The notes under the pieces were generated by a model. That model was not told the origin of the DNA and made no database searches. It was given only the letters and a program-made list of their open reading frames with translations. From the NCBI RefSeq assembly GCF_004005815.1, contig NZ_SACK01000004.1, positions 186,001-250,000 on the forward strand: a stretch of 64,000 bases of DNA, read 5' to 3'. The translations under genes and the position numbers were made by a program. Of this stretch, positions 37,201-45,629 are shown one piece after another (within the stretch, counting starts at the first letter, position 1; each line of letters opens with the position of its first letter). This DNA is from Mucilaginibacter limnophilus (GTDB lineage: Bacteria; Bacteroidota; Bacteroidia; Sphingobacteriales; Sphingobacteriaceae).

Positions 37201-40200
37201 TTTGTCGGGATCGGGGTTAAAATGATCACCATTGATAATTACTGTACTACCGGAAGGACCCGAAGCTGGGCTGAAAGACAGGACAGCCGGCGGCTCGTTA
37301 TACAGATACCCGCGAAATGTTGCAGTTCCTCCGGCTGCCTTAACCGATATCAGGCCGGTTGCGCCATTGCCGGGCTTTGCCGTAATTATGGTATCGGCTG
37401 TAACCTGAAATGATTTCACGTTTACGCCTCCAAAACTCACACCAGCTACTTGAGTGAAATTTGTGCCTAATATGGTGACGGTTGCATCCTGCCCGTCGCC
37501 GGTTTTGGTAAAAGATTTTATAACGGGCTCCGGTATAAACATAAAGCCAGGCAGATTGGCCGTACCACCCGGCCCAATAACTTCAATGTCTCCTGAAGCA
37601 GCATATATCGGCTGCGCCGTAATAGTTGTAGCAGAAACAATAGTAAAGTTTACATTGTGTTTGCCAAACTTTACCTCGGTAATATCTGTAAGATTTTTCC
37701 CTGTGATAGTAACCGTTGTTTCGGCATTGGCTGCCATAGGGGTGGCGGACAGGATTGCCGGGGCCGGATACCATGTGAAGCCGTTAATTTCGGCAACACC
37801 CGCAATGGTTTTCAGCGTAAGTTTCCCGGTAGAACCTGTGCCTGCTTTTACAGTAACAAGATTATTTTCAACTGTTAAAATTGTAGCCGGTGTCATTCCC
37901 AATGTCACTTCTGATGTTGTAAGCAAATTGGTTCCGCTGATCCGAATTATGGTTCCTTCTCCTCCATTTTCAGGAGTGATACCGTAAATATACGGCTGGT
38001 TTAAAAATGTAAAGCCAGATTGAACCGCATACCCGTCAGAACCATTGACTATTACGTTTCCACTTGAACCATTACCTATAACGGCTTCTATCTTCTTTGC
38101 TGAAATTATTTTAAATGAAGAAGCCTCAGTGCCGCCGAACGATACAGATTTTATCCCTTCAAGATTTTCGCCATTAATAGTTATTGTTTGTCCTGTCGCC
38201 GCTATGGCCGGCTCTATAGACGTTATATTAGGACTGGTATAAGTAAACCCGGCAATACCGGCCGTACCGCCTACCGTAGAAACAACTACGTCGCCGCTGG
38301 CTCCCTGTCCTACAAATGCCCTTATTGTGGTTGGTGAAGTTGCGTAAAAATAGGATGCGGGCGTTTTGCCAAACGTGACACCTGTTACACCAATAAAATT
38401 GGTTCCGGTTATGATGACTTCCTTTCCTGCACTTTGCGCATTCGGCGAAATAGCGCTGACAGTTGGTTCTGACACCCATATAAATCCGGGTTGCTTATCA
38501 CTGCCCAGTGGAGTTGTGACCACAATATCACCTGAACTTCCCTCTGTCGGAGTGGCCATAATGGTGGTTGCGGAAATCACTGTAAATGAAGTCGCCGGTT
38601 TACCGCCAAAAGTGACGGATGTAGTACCTGTAAAATTGTATCCGCTTATGGTGATGGGCGTATTTAACAGCGGCCCTGCATAATTACGATCGTAGTAATT
38701 AATATAAGGACCTTCGTGTACAAATCCCGGTGCGAATGATTTACCCGAAGGGGTGGTTACACTAACATAGCCCATGCGTCCGTTACCTACTATTGCTTGA
38801 ATTTCTGTAGGTGAAATCACGGTAAATGAGGTTGCCGGAACACCCCCAAAATCTACTCCGGTAGCACCTGCAAAGTTTAATCCCTTTATAATAACTGTTT
38901 GCCCGATGCCCGCATTGGTTGGAGAAAACGATGTGATAGCCGGCCCCGAATGAGTAAACCCAGGTAAGCTTGCTGTACCACCTTCAGATTGCACGCTGAC
39001 ATAACCGCTGCTGCCATACCCAAGGGTAGCTTCTATAGTAGTTGCTGATATTACTTTAAATGTAGCGTCTACGCCTCCAAATAAAACCCTGTCAACATCA
39101 GTTAAGTTAACTCCGGATATTGTTATCTTATCACCTGCAGCGCCGGTACTTGGTGAAAAAGAACTGATTTGAGGAGACGGCACTACAATGAATCCCGGAT
39201 ATATTGCCGTTCCACCCGATGTAGTTACGATCAAATCTCCGGATACGGAACCGGGACCTACATTTGCATAAATCTGATACTCATTACCATAAGTAATTAT
39301 AGCGGGAGCGCCACCAATACTTACTTTTGCTCCGTTAAGACGCTCACCATAAATATATAATGGCGAATTAACAGAGCCTTTCATTGGCGAAACCTGACTG
39401 ATGACCGGTGGTTTAACAAACGTAAAATAACTGTATGCCCCCGTTCCAGCCTTTGTTGTTACGGTTACACCATCACCTGAGTTGGGTGCTACCACTGCTG
39501 TAAGTTGAGTTGTTGAGATTATTTTAAATGAAGCGGCTTCTTTACCGCCGAATTTGACTGATGTAGCATCACTAAAATTACTGCCATTAATCGTCACTGT
39601 AACACCCGCACCTGCATTTGCAGGTGATACATTTGTGATTTCCGGCTTACTGATATAGGTAAAGCCGGATAGTTCGCCTACGCCACTTGGAGCAAAAACA
39701 TATACACTCCCCGTCCCGCCACCGCTGACGGTAGCTTCAATTTGGGTAGAAGAAATTATTTTAAAATCAGCATAAGTACCAGCAAACGAAACATACTGCG
39801 CGTTGGCAAAGCCAGTCCCGTTAATAGTTATTTTAGAACCGGACCATCCGGACAAAGGGTAAAAGGATGTAACGCTAGGGGGTGGAATGATGGTAAAACC
39901 ACCGGTCTTGGCTTTACCATATGCGTTAGTAACCGTAACTTCACCGCTGGCGGCGCCTTGAGGCACATATGCAGTTAACTTTGTAGCTGTTTGCAGATAA
40001 AATTCCGCCGATTTCCCTCCGATGGTCACTTCGGTTGTACCGGTAAAGTATTTTCCAGTTATGGTAATGATATCTCCGGGGTAAGAAGATACGGGAGAAA
40101 ATGACTGAATTACCGGCGCATCATCAGAAGTAGTTACCTCCAGATTGATCACCGCTGAACTCATGCCATATTCATTTGATGCGGTAATCTTATAGCTTCG

Positions 40201-41343
40201 GCCAATTGCGGTTTCTGCTGGCGTACCGCTAATGGTACCGTCCGCGGCAAGTTTCAATCCGGCGGGCAAAGCCGGGGTAACAGCGTATCCGGTTGTGAGC
40301 ATTTTATAAAAGCCACGGCCATAATACGCCGTGTAGGCATATGTAATGATTTGGTCATTTTGATCAAAAACTGCTTTTATAAAGTCTGCATCAATTGGTG
40401 TTCCCTGGTCATTGTAATAAGGTTTTGCTATGGTATGAACGTCACCATCAGGATACACGATCCGCAATACATCTTCTGATTCAATCACAATCAACCGCCC
40501 TTTAGAATCAACTTTTACAACTCTTGGGGTATAGAATGAAGCACCGGTTCCTTTACCATCAATACTAGCCGCTTTTTTAGATCCGGCCAGGGTCGTTACA
40601 ACACCAAACGGGGTAATTTTTCTAATGAGGTTATTTCCCGAATCTGCAACATAGACGTTACCATCTTTGTCAACAGCCAATGATTCTGCTGCATAGAATG
40701 ATGCCTCGGCTCCTGTGCCGTTGATTGAACCCTCACCATACCTACCGGCCAGTAACGATATTGTTCCATCCCTTGTAATACGTATAATCCGTCCGCTTTC
40801 CGCTACATAAAGCATCCCATCTTTGTCTGCTGCAATACCAGTAGGTGCACGCAGGCCGCTGGCAATAGTGGTGACAACACCTTCCGGTGTTATTTTCCGC
40901 ACTCTTGAATTCGCAAAATCTCTGTAATTGGTTTCTGTTACATACAGGTTGCCAGCCGCATCGTTTGCAATGCCGTTCAACGTACTGAATCTTGCCTTAG
41001 CACCGGCACCATCGGCGTAACCGCTTTCGGAACCTCCGGCTACAATGCTTGTAGATCCATCTGTCTTTATGCGCAGTACTGCATACAAGCCAATGCCATA
41101 CATATCACCTGATGGTAGCCGGATGAAGTTATCCAAATACGCTTCCGTTGGTAAAACATTGCTGATTTGGGGGTATAACTTGGCTGGTATAATGCCGCCT
41201 GTATTAGTTACTTTAACAGGGGAAACAGGCTTGCTTACGTAAAAGGTTAGTGAATTTGGGTAGCTTATATTGGGCTTTTGCGCAAATATGTTCACTTTAA
41301 GAAAAACAAAAATCAGCGCAGTACAGAATAAAAGTTTAGTCAT
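34258..41343 (-). CDS. Giant T9SS-secreted repeat protein (NHL, IPT/TIG, VCBS, MBG domains)
   Basis: 2361 residues with a Sec signal peptide (to FAQ, ~22). In order: an NHL-type propeller (~60-330, repeats such as GIANDAAGNLYVTE and AVDKDGNVYVADSGNNLIRKIT); a putative-Ig segment (LPAGLKLAADGTISGTP); thirteen IPT/TIG beta-sandwich repeats of about 80 residues (e.g. PQISSFSPSTGAAGDKITISG); an FG-GAP/VCBS propeller with calcium-type loops (DIDGDGKKD, DMDGDGKID, DIDGDGRTD); two more IPT/TIG repeats; MBG-like domains (NKKKLEVTAVSQTRTFGKPN); and a C-terminal type A T9SS sorting domain (YPNPVQDVLHIDLGS to the end). It is exported by T9SS and likely anchored outside the cell as an adhesin or binding protein. 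It forms an operon with the FN3-like lipoprotein gene. Confidence 0.93.
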   Translation of the reverse strand: MTKLLFCTALIFVFLKVNIFAQKPNISYPNSLTFYVSKPVSPVKVTNTGGIIPAKLYPQISNVLPTEAYLDNFIRLPSGDMYGIGLYAVLRIKTDGSTSIVAGGSESGYADGAGAKARFSTLNGIANDAAGNLYVTETNYRDFANSRVRKITPEGVVTTIASGLRAPTGIAADKDGMLYVAESGRIIRITRDGTISLLAGRYGEGSINGTGAEASFYAAESLAVDKDGNVYVADSGNNLIRKITPFGVVTTLAGSKKAASIDGKGTGASFYTPRVVKVDSKGRLIVIESEDVLRIVYPDGDVHTIAKPYYNDQGTPIDADFIKAVFDQNDQIITYAYTAYYGRGFYKMLTTGYAVTPALPAGLKLAADGTISGTPAETAIGRSYKITASNEYGMSSAVINLEVTTSDDAPVIQSFSPVSSYPGDIITITGKYFTGTTEVTIGGKSAEFYLQTATKLTAYVPQGAASGEVTVTNAYGKAKTGGFTIIPPPSVTSFYPLSGWSGSKITINGTGFANAQYVSFAGTYADFKIISSTQIEATVSGGGTGSVYVFAPSGVGELSGFTYISKPEITNVSPANAGAGVTVTINGSNFSDATSVKFGGKEAASFKIISTTQLTAVVAPNSGDGVTVTTKAGTGAYSYFTFVKPPVISQVSPMKGSVNSPLYIYGERLNGAKVSIGGAPAIITYGNEYQIYANVGPGSVSGDLIVTTSGGTAIYPGFIVVPSPQISSFSPSTGAAGDKITISGVNLTDVDRVLFGGVDATFKVISATTIEATLGYGSSGYVSVQSEGGTASLPGFTHSGPAITSFSPTNAGIGQTVIIKGLNFAGATGVDFGGVPATSFTVISPTEIQAIVGNGRMGYVSVTTPSGKSFAPGFVHEGPYINYYDRNYAGPLLNTPITISGYNFTGTTSVTFGGKPATSFTVISATTIMATPTEGSSGDIVVTTPLGSDKQPGFIWVSEPTVSAISPNAQSAGKEVIITGTNFIGVTGVTFGKTPASYFYATSPTTIRAFVGQGASGDVVVSTVGGTAGIAGFTYTSPNITSIEPAIAATGQTITINGENLEGIKSVSFGGTEASSFKIISAKKIEAVIGNGSSGNVIVNGSDGYAVQSGFTFLNQPYIYGITPENGGEGTIIRISGTNLLTTSEVTLGMTPATILTVENNLVTVKAGTGSTGKLTLKTIAGVAEINGFTWYPAPAILSATPMAANAETTVTITGKNLTDITEVKFGKHNVNFTIVSATTITAQPIYAASGDIEVIGPGGTANLPGFMFIPEPVIKSFTKTGDGQDATVTILGTNFTQVAGVSFGGVNVKSFQVTADTIITAKPGNGATGLISVKAAGGTATFRGYLYNEPPAVLSFSPASGPSGSTVIINGDHFNPDPDKNIVYFGPLKAMVKNATKTRLEVIVQGGGTNQFTVTNTATRLTAISNLPFMVTNTSGKVSFSNKTEVAFNSYPISYVFNDFDDDGNIDMLIVDGDSVRILKYGNDKALSKSSFLEKIELENGRQILSAVVGDIDGDGKKDILLGATPSVVLLQNTSVGKTLSFKQKTLEYLDGQDGLRQLRDMDMDGRPDLVAGVGAPLFYPNTSTGTDISFGPYVYLPISGGGNSIAITDFNGDNKPDAIRNSSYGASELFKNESVPGSLAAFDFVHTSLSHSGYNLEPDYLIAADLDGDGKPDLLEGNTWDSYSLISRNISESGALDQSSFGGTQKLNNGALIPPLFATDMDGDGKIDLLSSNYKGVNFYRNQSTSGNIAMASPLSIVGKISNDDPYKTSASDIDGDGRTDLIFSDVKNKKLVIAHNGPAISPQIISANPLTAGKGAEITIVGKHFDGTSLVTFGSKPAASFKVISADTIIAVVGEGSSGLIAIATPNGNASLPSFTFVKAPLIAAAMPAADASGSITITGEHFTGVTDVVIGNVKALSFDVKSDKEIVAAFTGVKGDLSVKSLGGTGILADVTIIINLKLTFAELPAVTYGDSDLELSATSNNPDFPITYKVDNPGIVTVVNNKLHIVSAGTATITASQAGDALYHTASEVKQMLVVNKKKLEVTAVSQTRTFGKPNPDLTLTYAGFIAGEDEFGLQKRPVATVIADQQSPAGLYEIRVSNGDDKNYFFSYTSGILRVTPAADNFKVAVASVTCKDENNGSITITANHQAEYVALLTGNHINENHEFNSTAVISNLSPGTYRVCIRDKSLSDYSQCFEVVVTEPGDLSVYSMVDAKSARLNLALSGGHTYYIDLNGTRYTTTSSDIALPLKNFTVNKLSVSTEKQCQGSIERSIDLSGNTIPYPNPVQDVLHIDLGSYEVEKAVVNIYSISSGAQQLSTVFENRFGVIDVDMSNLGTGTYVVHLIIGDKKFIYKVIKQ

Positions 41344-41414
41344 TATTATAGGTTCAGGCTTCGCACCTTATTTATGGGCGTATAAATATAAAGAAACTTA
41401 ATTAAATGCTAAAA

Positions 41415-41435
41415 ACAGGTTGTAAGTTAACCTGT
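41415..41435. promoter_or_regulatory. Inverted repeat upstream of the giant T9SS gene
   Basis: ACAGGTT, spacer GTAAGTT, AACCTGT: a perfect 7-bp palindrome about 70-90 bases before the ATG of the giant gene. It is a possible operator. No Bacteroidota -7 box was found next to it. Confidence 0.3.
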
Positions 41436-41734
41436 GGCATAAAAGTATTTGAGATAATCAGAACGGCTTCATCTCGCATAGGTTACATAACCGCTTTTCG
41501 GTAATTTAAAAGGGTAAAAATTACTTAAAAGCACGCACCACTAAAAACATCGAATAAACGACACAACTATAGTGAGGTGATTATTTTGCGCTGCTATTTG
41601 CCGATACAGAAGTAAATTTATACTGGAAATCAATAGTTATTCGATTCCAGTAACAAATGAGTAACAAAAACAAACAACAAATTCAACACATTGACTAACA
41701 GAACTTTGCCACTAATAGAAAGTGCAACCAGTTT

Positions 41735-42114
41735 TTAATATGCTAATATACTCATACGTTCATCCCCCATGAGCATAAACCGCCCGGCCATCGAAGCCAG
41801 AATTTCTTCAGCAGTATGGACCTCGCCGCCGCTTTTCAGCGCGTTCAGCTCATAATCCAACTGATCGCAGCCATCAAAATACAGTCGATCCGGCTGAGCA
41901 AAACAGCTGTCGTTTGCATCAAACCCCGCTGCCGGATATAGTCGCCCGTTTTAAAAGATGAGGGCACCCGCGTAACCGATTTTGCCAGTCCCTCATCCCC
42001 CTCAATCAGGTTCACCAAATACGCGACCGTGCTGCCCGCGCCCAGCCCAATAATCTGCCACGGTTCGATCAATGTAAAAGCTGCCTTAGCAGCTTCCAGT
42101 TTAAAATCACTTAC
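41735..42114 (-). pseudogene. rpiA: Ribose-5-phosphate isomerase A pseudogene (truncated, frameshifted)
   Basis: On the minus strand, SDFKLEAAKAAFTLIEPWQ, then IGLGAGSTVAYLVNLIEG and SSFKT, match the N-terminal half of RpiA (phosphate-binding GLGxGST). After RID (near 41885) the frame breaks. One base to the side it continues as LYFDGCDQLDYELNALKSGG, then EEILASMAGRFMLMGDE, the RpiA active-site DGxD and LKSGGG region. A single lost C (GACCTG to GACTG) explains the shift. The codon where the start should be is GTA (42114-42112) instead of ATG. After GDE the similarity stops and TAA follows at 41735, so roughly the last half of the protein is missing. It is non-functional. The neighbouring genes are unrelated. 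Confidence 0.8.
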
Positions 42115-42805
42115 AGCGTGAATGTAAACAATTAGGTTTGCCAGACCACATTCGGCTCATCAATCCTAATACTAACTACTTATAATTTACATAAGTAATA
42201 CTTACGAAATACATAACAATTACTTACAATTTACATAGCAGTGCAACATCCTCTCCCCTATATCGATACATACTATATGCGGAATATTCCGCTTCGTAAT
42301 GGTCTGTTTTGTAAAAAAATGCCCTGGCATAAACGCCGGGGCATAAAGATATGTCACTGTCCAAACAATCACCTCCCGGCAATTATCGAGTTCTCGGCGC
42401 AACGGGTGCCGCCACCATATTGCTGACAGCATCTGATTTTTACTTGCCTTTTGATTCCCACCTACAGTGTTATGCGTAGGTTGGCCTCCCTTTACGGCGT
42501 CTTGTTTTTCTGCTGGCAATTCAAATTGCCCGAATTGCTCAATTTTAGAGTTCTTTAACCTTTTATATTTGTGCCGCTGCTTCCCGTAATTACATCGTCA
42601 TTGGCTTTGCTAAATTAAACGCAAGCTCCTTTCATTACGAATCATAGGTTAACCCCAACAGTACAATATAAACTCAAACTTTACTTACACACCGTGCCCA
42701 CGGATGCACTTAAGGTTAAAGTGAAATACTGCTATTTAACCAAGAATTTTTGCCGCCGGATCTTGGCCAATAGATGGCACAGCCTTTGCCTCAAGATACT
42801 GTGAT
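42115..42805. other. Intergenic, candidate promoter for the AsmA-like gene
   Basis: 691 bases. TATATTTG at 42564-42571 matches the Bacteroidota -7 consensus TAnnTTTG on the plus strand, about 235 bases before the AsmA-like ATG; the -33 element is poor. 42181-42236 is very AT-rich with a repeated A/TAATTTACATAAG-like unit. A minus-strand frame (42519-42220) and an overlapping plus-strand frame show no protein-like features and are not called. No RNA gene recognised. Confidence 0.45.
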
Positions 42806-45259
42806 ATGCCAAGATGGATAAAACATACACTTAAAATACTTGCAGGTATTATAGCGCTGATACTAATTGTGTTTATAGCCCTGGCCGGTTATGTGAGTTA
42901 TAACAAAAAGAAAGTACTGGCACTGGTTACCGAAACGCTTAACAAAAGCCTGAACGGAACACTCGTTATAGGCGATATGGAACCTACCCTGCTTGCTGAT
43001 TTTCCGGACATTGCCCTGTCACTAAAAAAAGTGGCACTGAAGGATGATAAATGGAATATGCATCACCACACGCTTTTACAAGCCGGCGATGTTGATGTTT
43101 CGGTGAATGCCCTGGGTATGCTTACGGGGCATGTGGACATTAACCGGGTGTCTATCAATAATGCTTCGGTGTATTTATATACCGACAGTACAGGCTACAG
43201 TAATACAGCTGTTTTCAAAAAAAACAATACCGCCCCACAGCAACAACGCGATAAGGGAGATGATAGCGCTTTGACCACTATTAAGCGTATAAATATGAAT
43301 AAGGTGAGTTTTACGATGGACAATCAAAAAGCTTATAAAAATTTTCAGTTCGATGTAAACACATTGCGTGGAAAAGTTAATTACGAGGGAGACGACTGGC
43401 AGGGAAAGTTTGATTTAGATACCCGCGTAAAAAGTATGGCATTTAACACCCGAAAGGGCAGCTTTCTAAAAGACAAGCAGTTAAAGGGTATTTTTGATGT
43501 TAGCTATCACGGAAGTAATGGTGTAATAAATGTACAACCAAATAATCTAAAAATTGGTGATGACGATTTTACTATTAGTGCTGCATTCCGCACAAAGGAT
43601 GAACCGGTTGCGTTTACCATCAATATAAAAGCTGATGAATTACTTTGGAGAAACGCGTCGGCTATACTCGCGCCAAACATTACCGCTAAAATGAACATGT
43701 TTAACCTGAAAAAACCGCTTAAGGTGCAGGCCGTTATAGATGGTAACTTTGGTGGCGGCGGCGACCCTAAAATTGATGTGGCCTGCCAGGTGCGCAACAA
43801 TGTCCTAATCAGTCCGGGCGGGCGTATAGATAGCTGTGATTTCGACGGGATGTTTACCAACAATTATCAAAAAGGTAAAGAAAACGGCGATGAAAATTCG
43901 GCCATCAAACTATTCAGGTTGAAAGGCAGCTACCAGCAAATGCCTTTTACAGCCGATACAACCATAATTATCAACTTTTATAACCCCATAGCGTTGGGAA
44001 CGTTCAAGTCGGCATTTCCGGTAGCTAAGCTCAACAACTCGCTGGGCGGTGATCCGCTGAAGTTCGGCAAGGGCAACGCTAACCTGAACCTGCGTTATAA
44101 GGCCGATATTGTAGATTACCAGATCAACAAACCCATGCTGGCCGGTACCATAAGCATCAGCGGCGCGGAAGTGAAATATGTGCCACGCAACCTTCAGTTC
44201 AACAACACATCGTTTACACTTAATTTTGTGAAAGACGACCTGATACTGCGTAACATACAATTGCAAAGCGGGCGAAGCATTGTGCGCATGGATGGCCGGG
44301 TAAGTAATTTTTTGAATTTGTATTACAACTCACCCGAAAAGATCAACCTGGTTTGGAATATCTATAGCCCGGAAGTTAGGCTGGGTGAATTTTTAGGGTT
44401 ACTTAATGCCCGTGCAAGTGTAAAACGCTCGCCGCGTAAGTCTGCCAAAATAAATTACGCCGACCAGCTTAGCGATGTGTTTGAAAAAGGCGGTGCAGAA
44501 ATACACTTAAAAGCCGATAAGATTTATTACCGTAAATTTTTGGCCACAAACGGTATCGCTAATTTATTTCTTCGTGATAATAGTATTATCATAAAGAACA
44601 TTAACCTTCGTCATGCAGGTGGCGGTATCAAACTAAGCGGCAAACTGGCACAAAACAGCAGCCATAATACCTTTACATTGAATAGCTTGGTTAACCATGT
44701 AAACATCAGCCAGTTTTTTTACGCGTTTGATAACTTTGGTTTGAAAAGCCTTACCTCAAAAAACCTGCGTGGCAACTTTTCATCAACAGCCAATGTAACC
44801 GGGCGTATAAGCAATACCGGCGATTTGGTGCCACGGTCGGTAAACGGGGTAGTTACTTTTGACTTGCAGAAAGGCGCATTGCTTAATTTTGACCCGATAC
44901 GTAAAGTCGGCAAATTCGCTTTCCCCTTCCGCGACCTGAACAACATCACCTTTAACAACCTAAACGGCAGGTTTGACATGCGCGGAAACCTGATTACCAT
45001 ACATCCCATGCAAATAAGTTCGAGCGTACTGAATATGGACGTGGCCGGGGTTTACTCGTTAACCCAAGGCACCAATATAGAACTGGCCGTTCCGCTGCGC
45101 AACCCGAAAGACGATTACAAGATAACTGACAAAGAAGAACTGAAGAAAAAACGCATGAAGGGAATAGTAGTACACCTTTTGGCTGTTGACGATGAAGACG
45201 GCGGTATTAAAATCAAATTGGGCCGCAACAAAAAGAAAGATAAAGAAAAGGCGAAATAA
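42806..45259 (+). CDS. AsmA-family inner-membrane-anchored protein
   Basis: 817 residues. One N-terminal membrane helix (~9-31, LKILAGIIALILIVFIALAGYV) is followed by a long periplasmic beta-rich region. AsmA features: the N-terminal LNGTLVIGDMEPTLLADFPDIALSLKKVALKDD pattern (~49-80), repeated Ig-like beta strands and, near the end, the C-terminal DUF-type stretch (VVTFDLQKGALLNFDPI, NNLNGRFDMRGNLITIHPMQI). The extreme C-terminus is lysine-rich. AsmA/TamB/YhdP relatives form periplasmic bridges for phospholipid movement or act in outer-membrane assembly; the precise role here is unknown. It is a single plus-strand gene converging with a small protein gene, 12 bases between stops. Confidence 0.85.
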   Translation: MPRWIKHTLKILAGIIALILIVFIALAGYVSYNKKKVLALVTETLNKSLNGTLVIGDMEPTLLADFPDIALSLKKVALKDDKWNMHHHTLLQAGDVDVSVNALGMLTGHVDINRVSINNASVYLYTDSTGYSNTAVFKKNNTAPQQQRDKGDDSALTTIKRINMNKVSFTMDNQKAYKNFQFDVNTLRGKVNYEGDDWQGKFDLDTRVKSMAFNTRKGSFLKDKQLKGIFDVSYHGSNGVINVQPNNLKIGDDDFTISAAFRTKDEPVAFTINIKADELLWRNASAILAPNITAKMNMFNLKKPLKVQAVIDGNFGGGGDPKIDVACQVRNNVLISPGGRIDSCDFDGMFTNNYQKGKENGDENSAIKLFRLKGSYQQMPFTADTTIIINFYNPIALGTFKSAFPVAKLNNSLGGDPLKFGKGNANLNLRYKADIVDYQINKPMLAGTISISGAEVKYVPRNLQFNNTSFTLNFVKDDLILRNIQLQSGRSIVRMDGRVSNFLNLYYNSPEKINLVWNIYSPEVRLGEFLGLLNARASVKRSPRKSAKINYADQLSDVFEKGGAEIHLKADKIYYRKFLATNGIANLFLRDNSIIIKNINLRHAGGGIKLSGKLAQNSSHNTFTLNSLVNHVNISQFFYAFDNFGLKSLTSKNLRGNFSSTANVTGRISNTGDLVPRSVNGVVTFDLQKGALLNFDPIRKVGKFAFPFRDLNNITFNNLNGRFDMRGNLITIHPMQISSSVLNMDVAGVYSLTQGTNIELAVPLRNPKDDYKITDKEELKKKRMKGIVVHLLAVDDEDGGIKIKLGRNKKKDKEKAK

Positions 45260-45271
45260 CAGTATGTCTAG

Positions 45272-45445
45272 TTATTTTGCTACAATAACATTATGACGTT
45301 TTGCAGGCATTTCAGCAGCACGCGAATTGCTGCACTTACCTAAAGCTACATAAATCAATACAAAAATTACTATAGTTGACAAACAACCACCGCCTAACTT
45401 TTTTGCACCCCAGGCTGCAATAATTGCCCTGAAAAATTTATTCAT
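45272..45445 (-). CDS. Small 57-residue membrane protein
   Basis: 57 codons from ATG 45445 to TAA 45272. The N-terminal MNKFFRAIIAAWGAKKLGGG is followed by C, a hydrophobic helix (STIVIFVLIYVALG, ~23-36) and a basic tail. A short AAWGAKKLGGGC-plus-one-helix arrangement is familiar to me from small uncharacterised Sphingobacteriaceae proteins, which supports a real gene, but I cannot name a function. The cysteine after GGG is followed by the helix, so it is not a lipobox. It lies between the M16-fusion gene's terminator and the convergent AsmA-like gene and is probably its own transcript. Confidence 0.6.
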   Translation of the reverse strand: MNKFFRAIIAAWGAKKLGGGCLSTIVIFVLIYVALGKCSNSRAAEMPAKRHNVIVAK

Positions 45446-45536
45446 ATGTTGTTAACAAGGGTTACGCGAAATGGTTTAGGCATAAATTTTTAGCGGTTAC
45501 CGTTTACAGGGTTACAGCGCTAATGGGCTGCATAGC

Positions 45537-45565
45537 AAAAAAACGCCCCCATTTCAGGGGAGCGC
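45537..45565 (-). terminator. Intrinsic terminator of the degenerate ABC/M16 operon
   Basis: Read on the minus strand: a GC-rich stem (GCGCTCCCC / GGGGGCG, one bulge) with loop TGAAAT, followed by seven Ts. It begins about 65 bases after the stop of the permease-M16 fusion gene. A similar GTTAATTAG sequence plus GCGC hairpin follows the intact M16 gene (near 49490-49451), which supports common descent of the two 3' ends. Confidence 0.8.
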
Positions 45566-45629
45566 CTAATTAACTGTAAAACCTCATTTTTAACGTAAAA
45601 TGAAAAAACGTTTACTTGCTCTCGCTTCA

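Noticed and set aside
37454..37987. 177-codon plus-strand frame, and several others, opposite the giant repeat gene.
   Set aside because: They recur because the IPT/TIG repeats have a biased composition; they are antisense shadows.
34258..41343. Whether the repeated segments are DNA-level repeats or a CRISPR-like array.
   Set aside because: The periodicity (~240 bases) is only at protein level; the DNA of the repeats is diverged, with no short identical repeats and spacers.
42220..42519. 99-codon minus-strand open frame and an overlapping 61-codon plus-strand frame (42241-42426).
   Set aside because: No signal peptide, domain or protein-like periodicity; composition looks random and the frames overlap antisense to each other.
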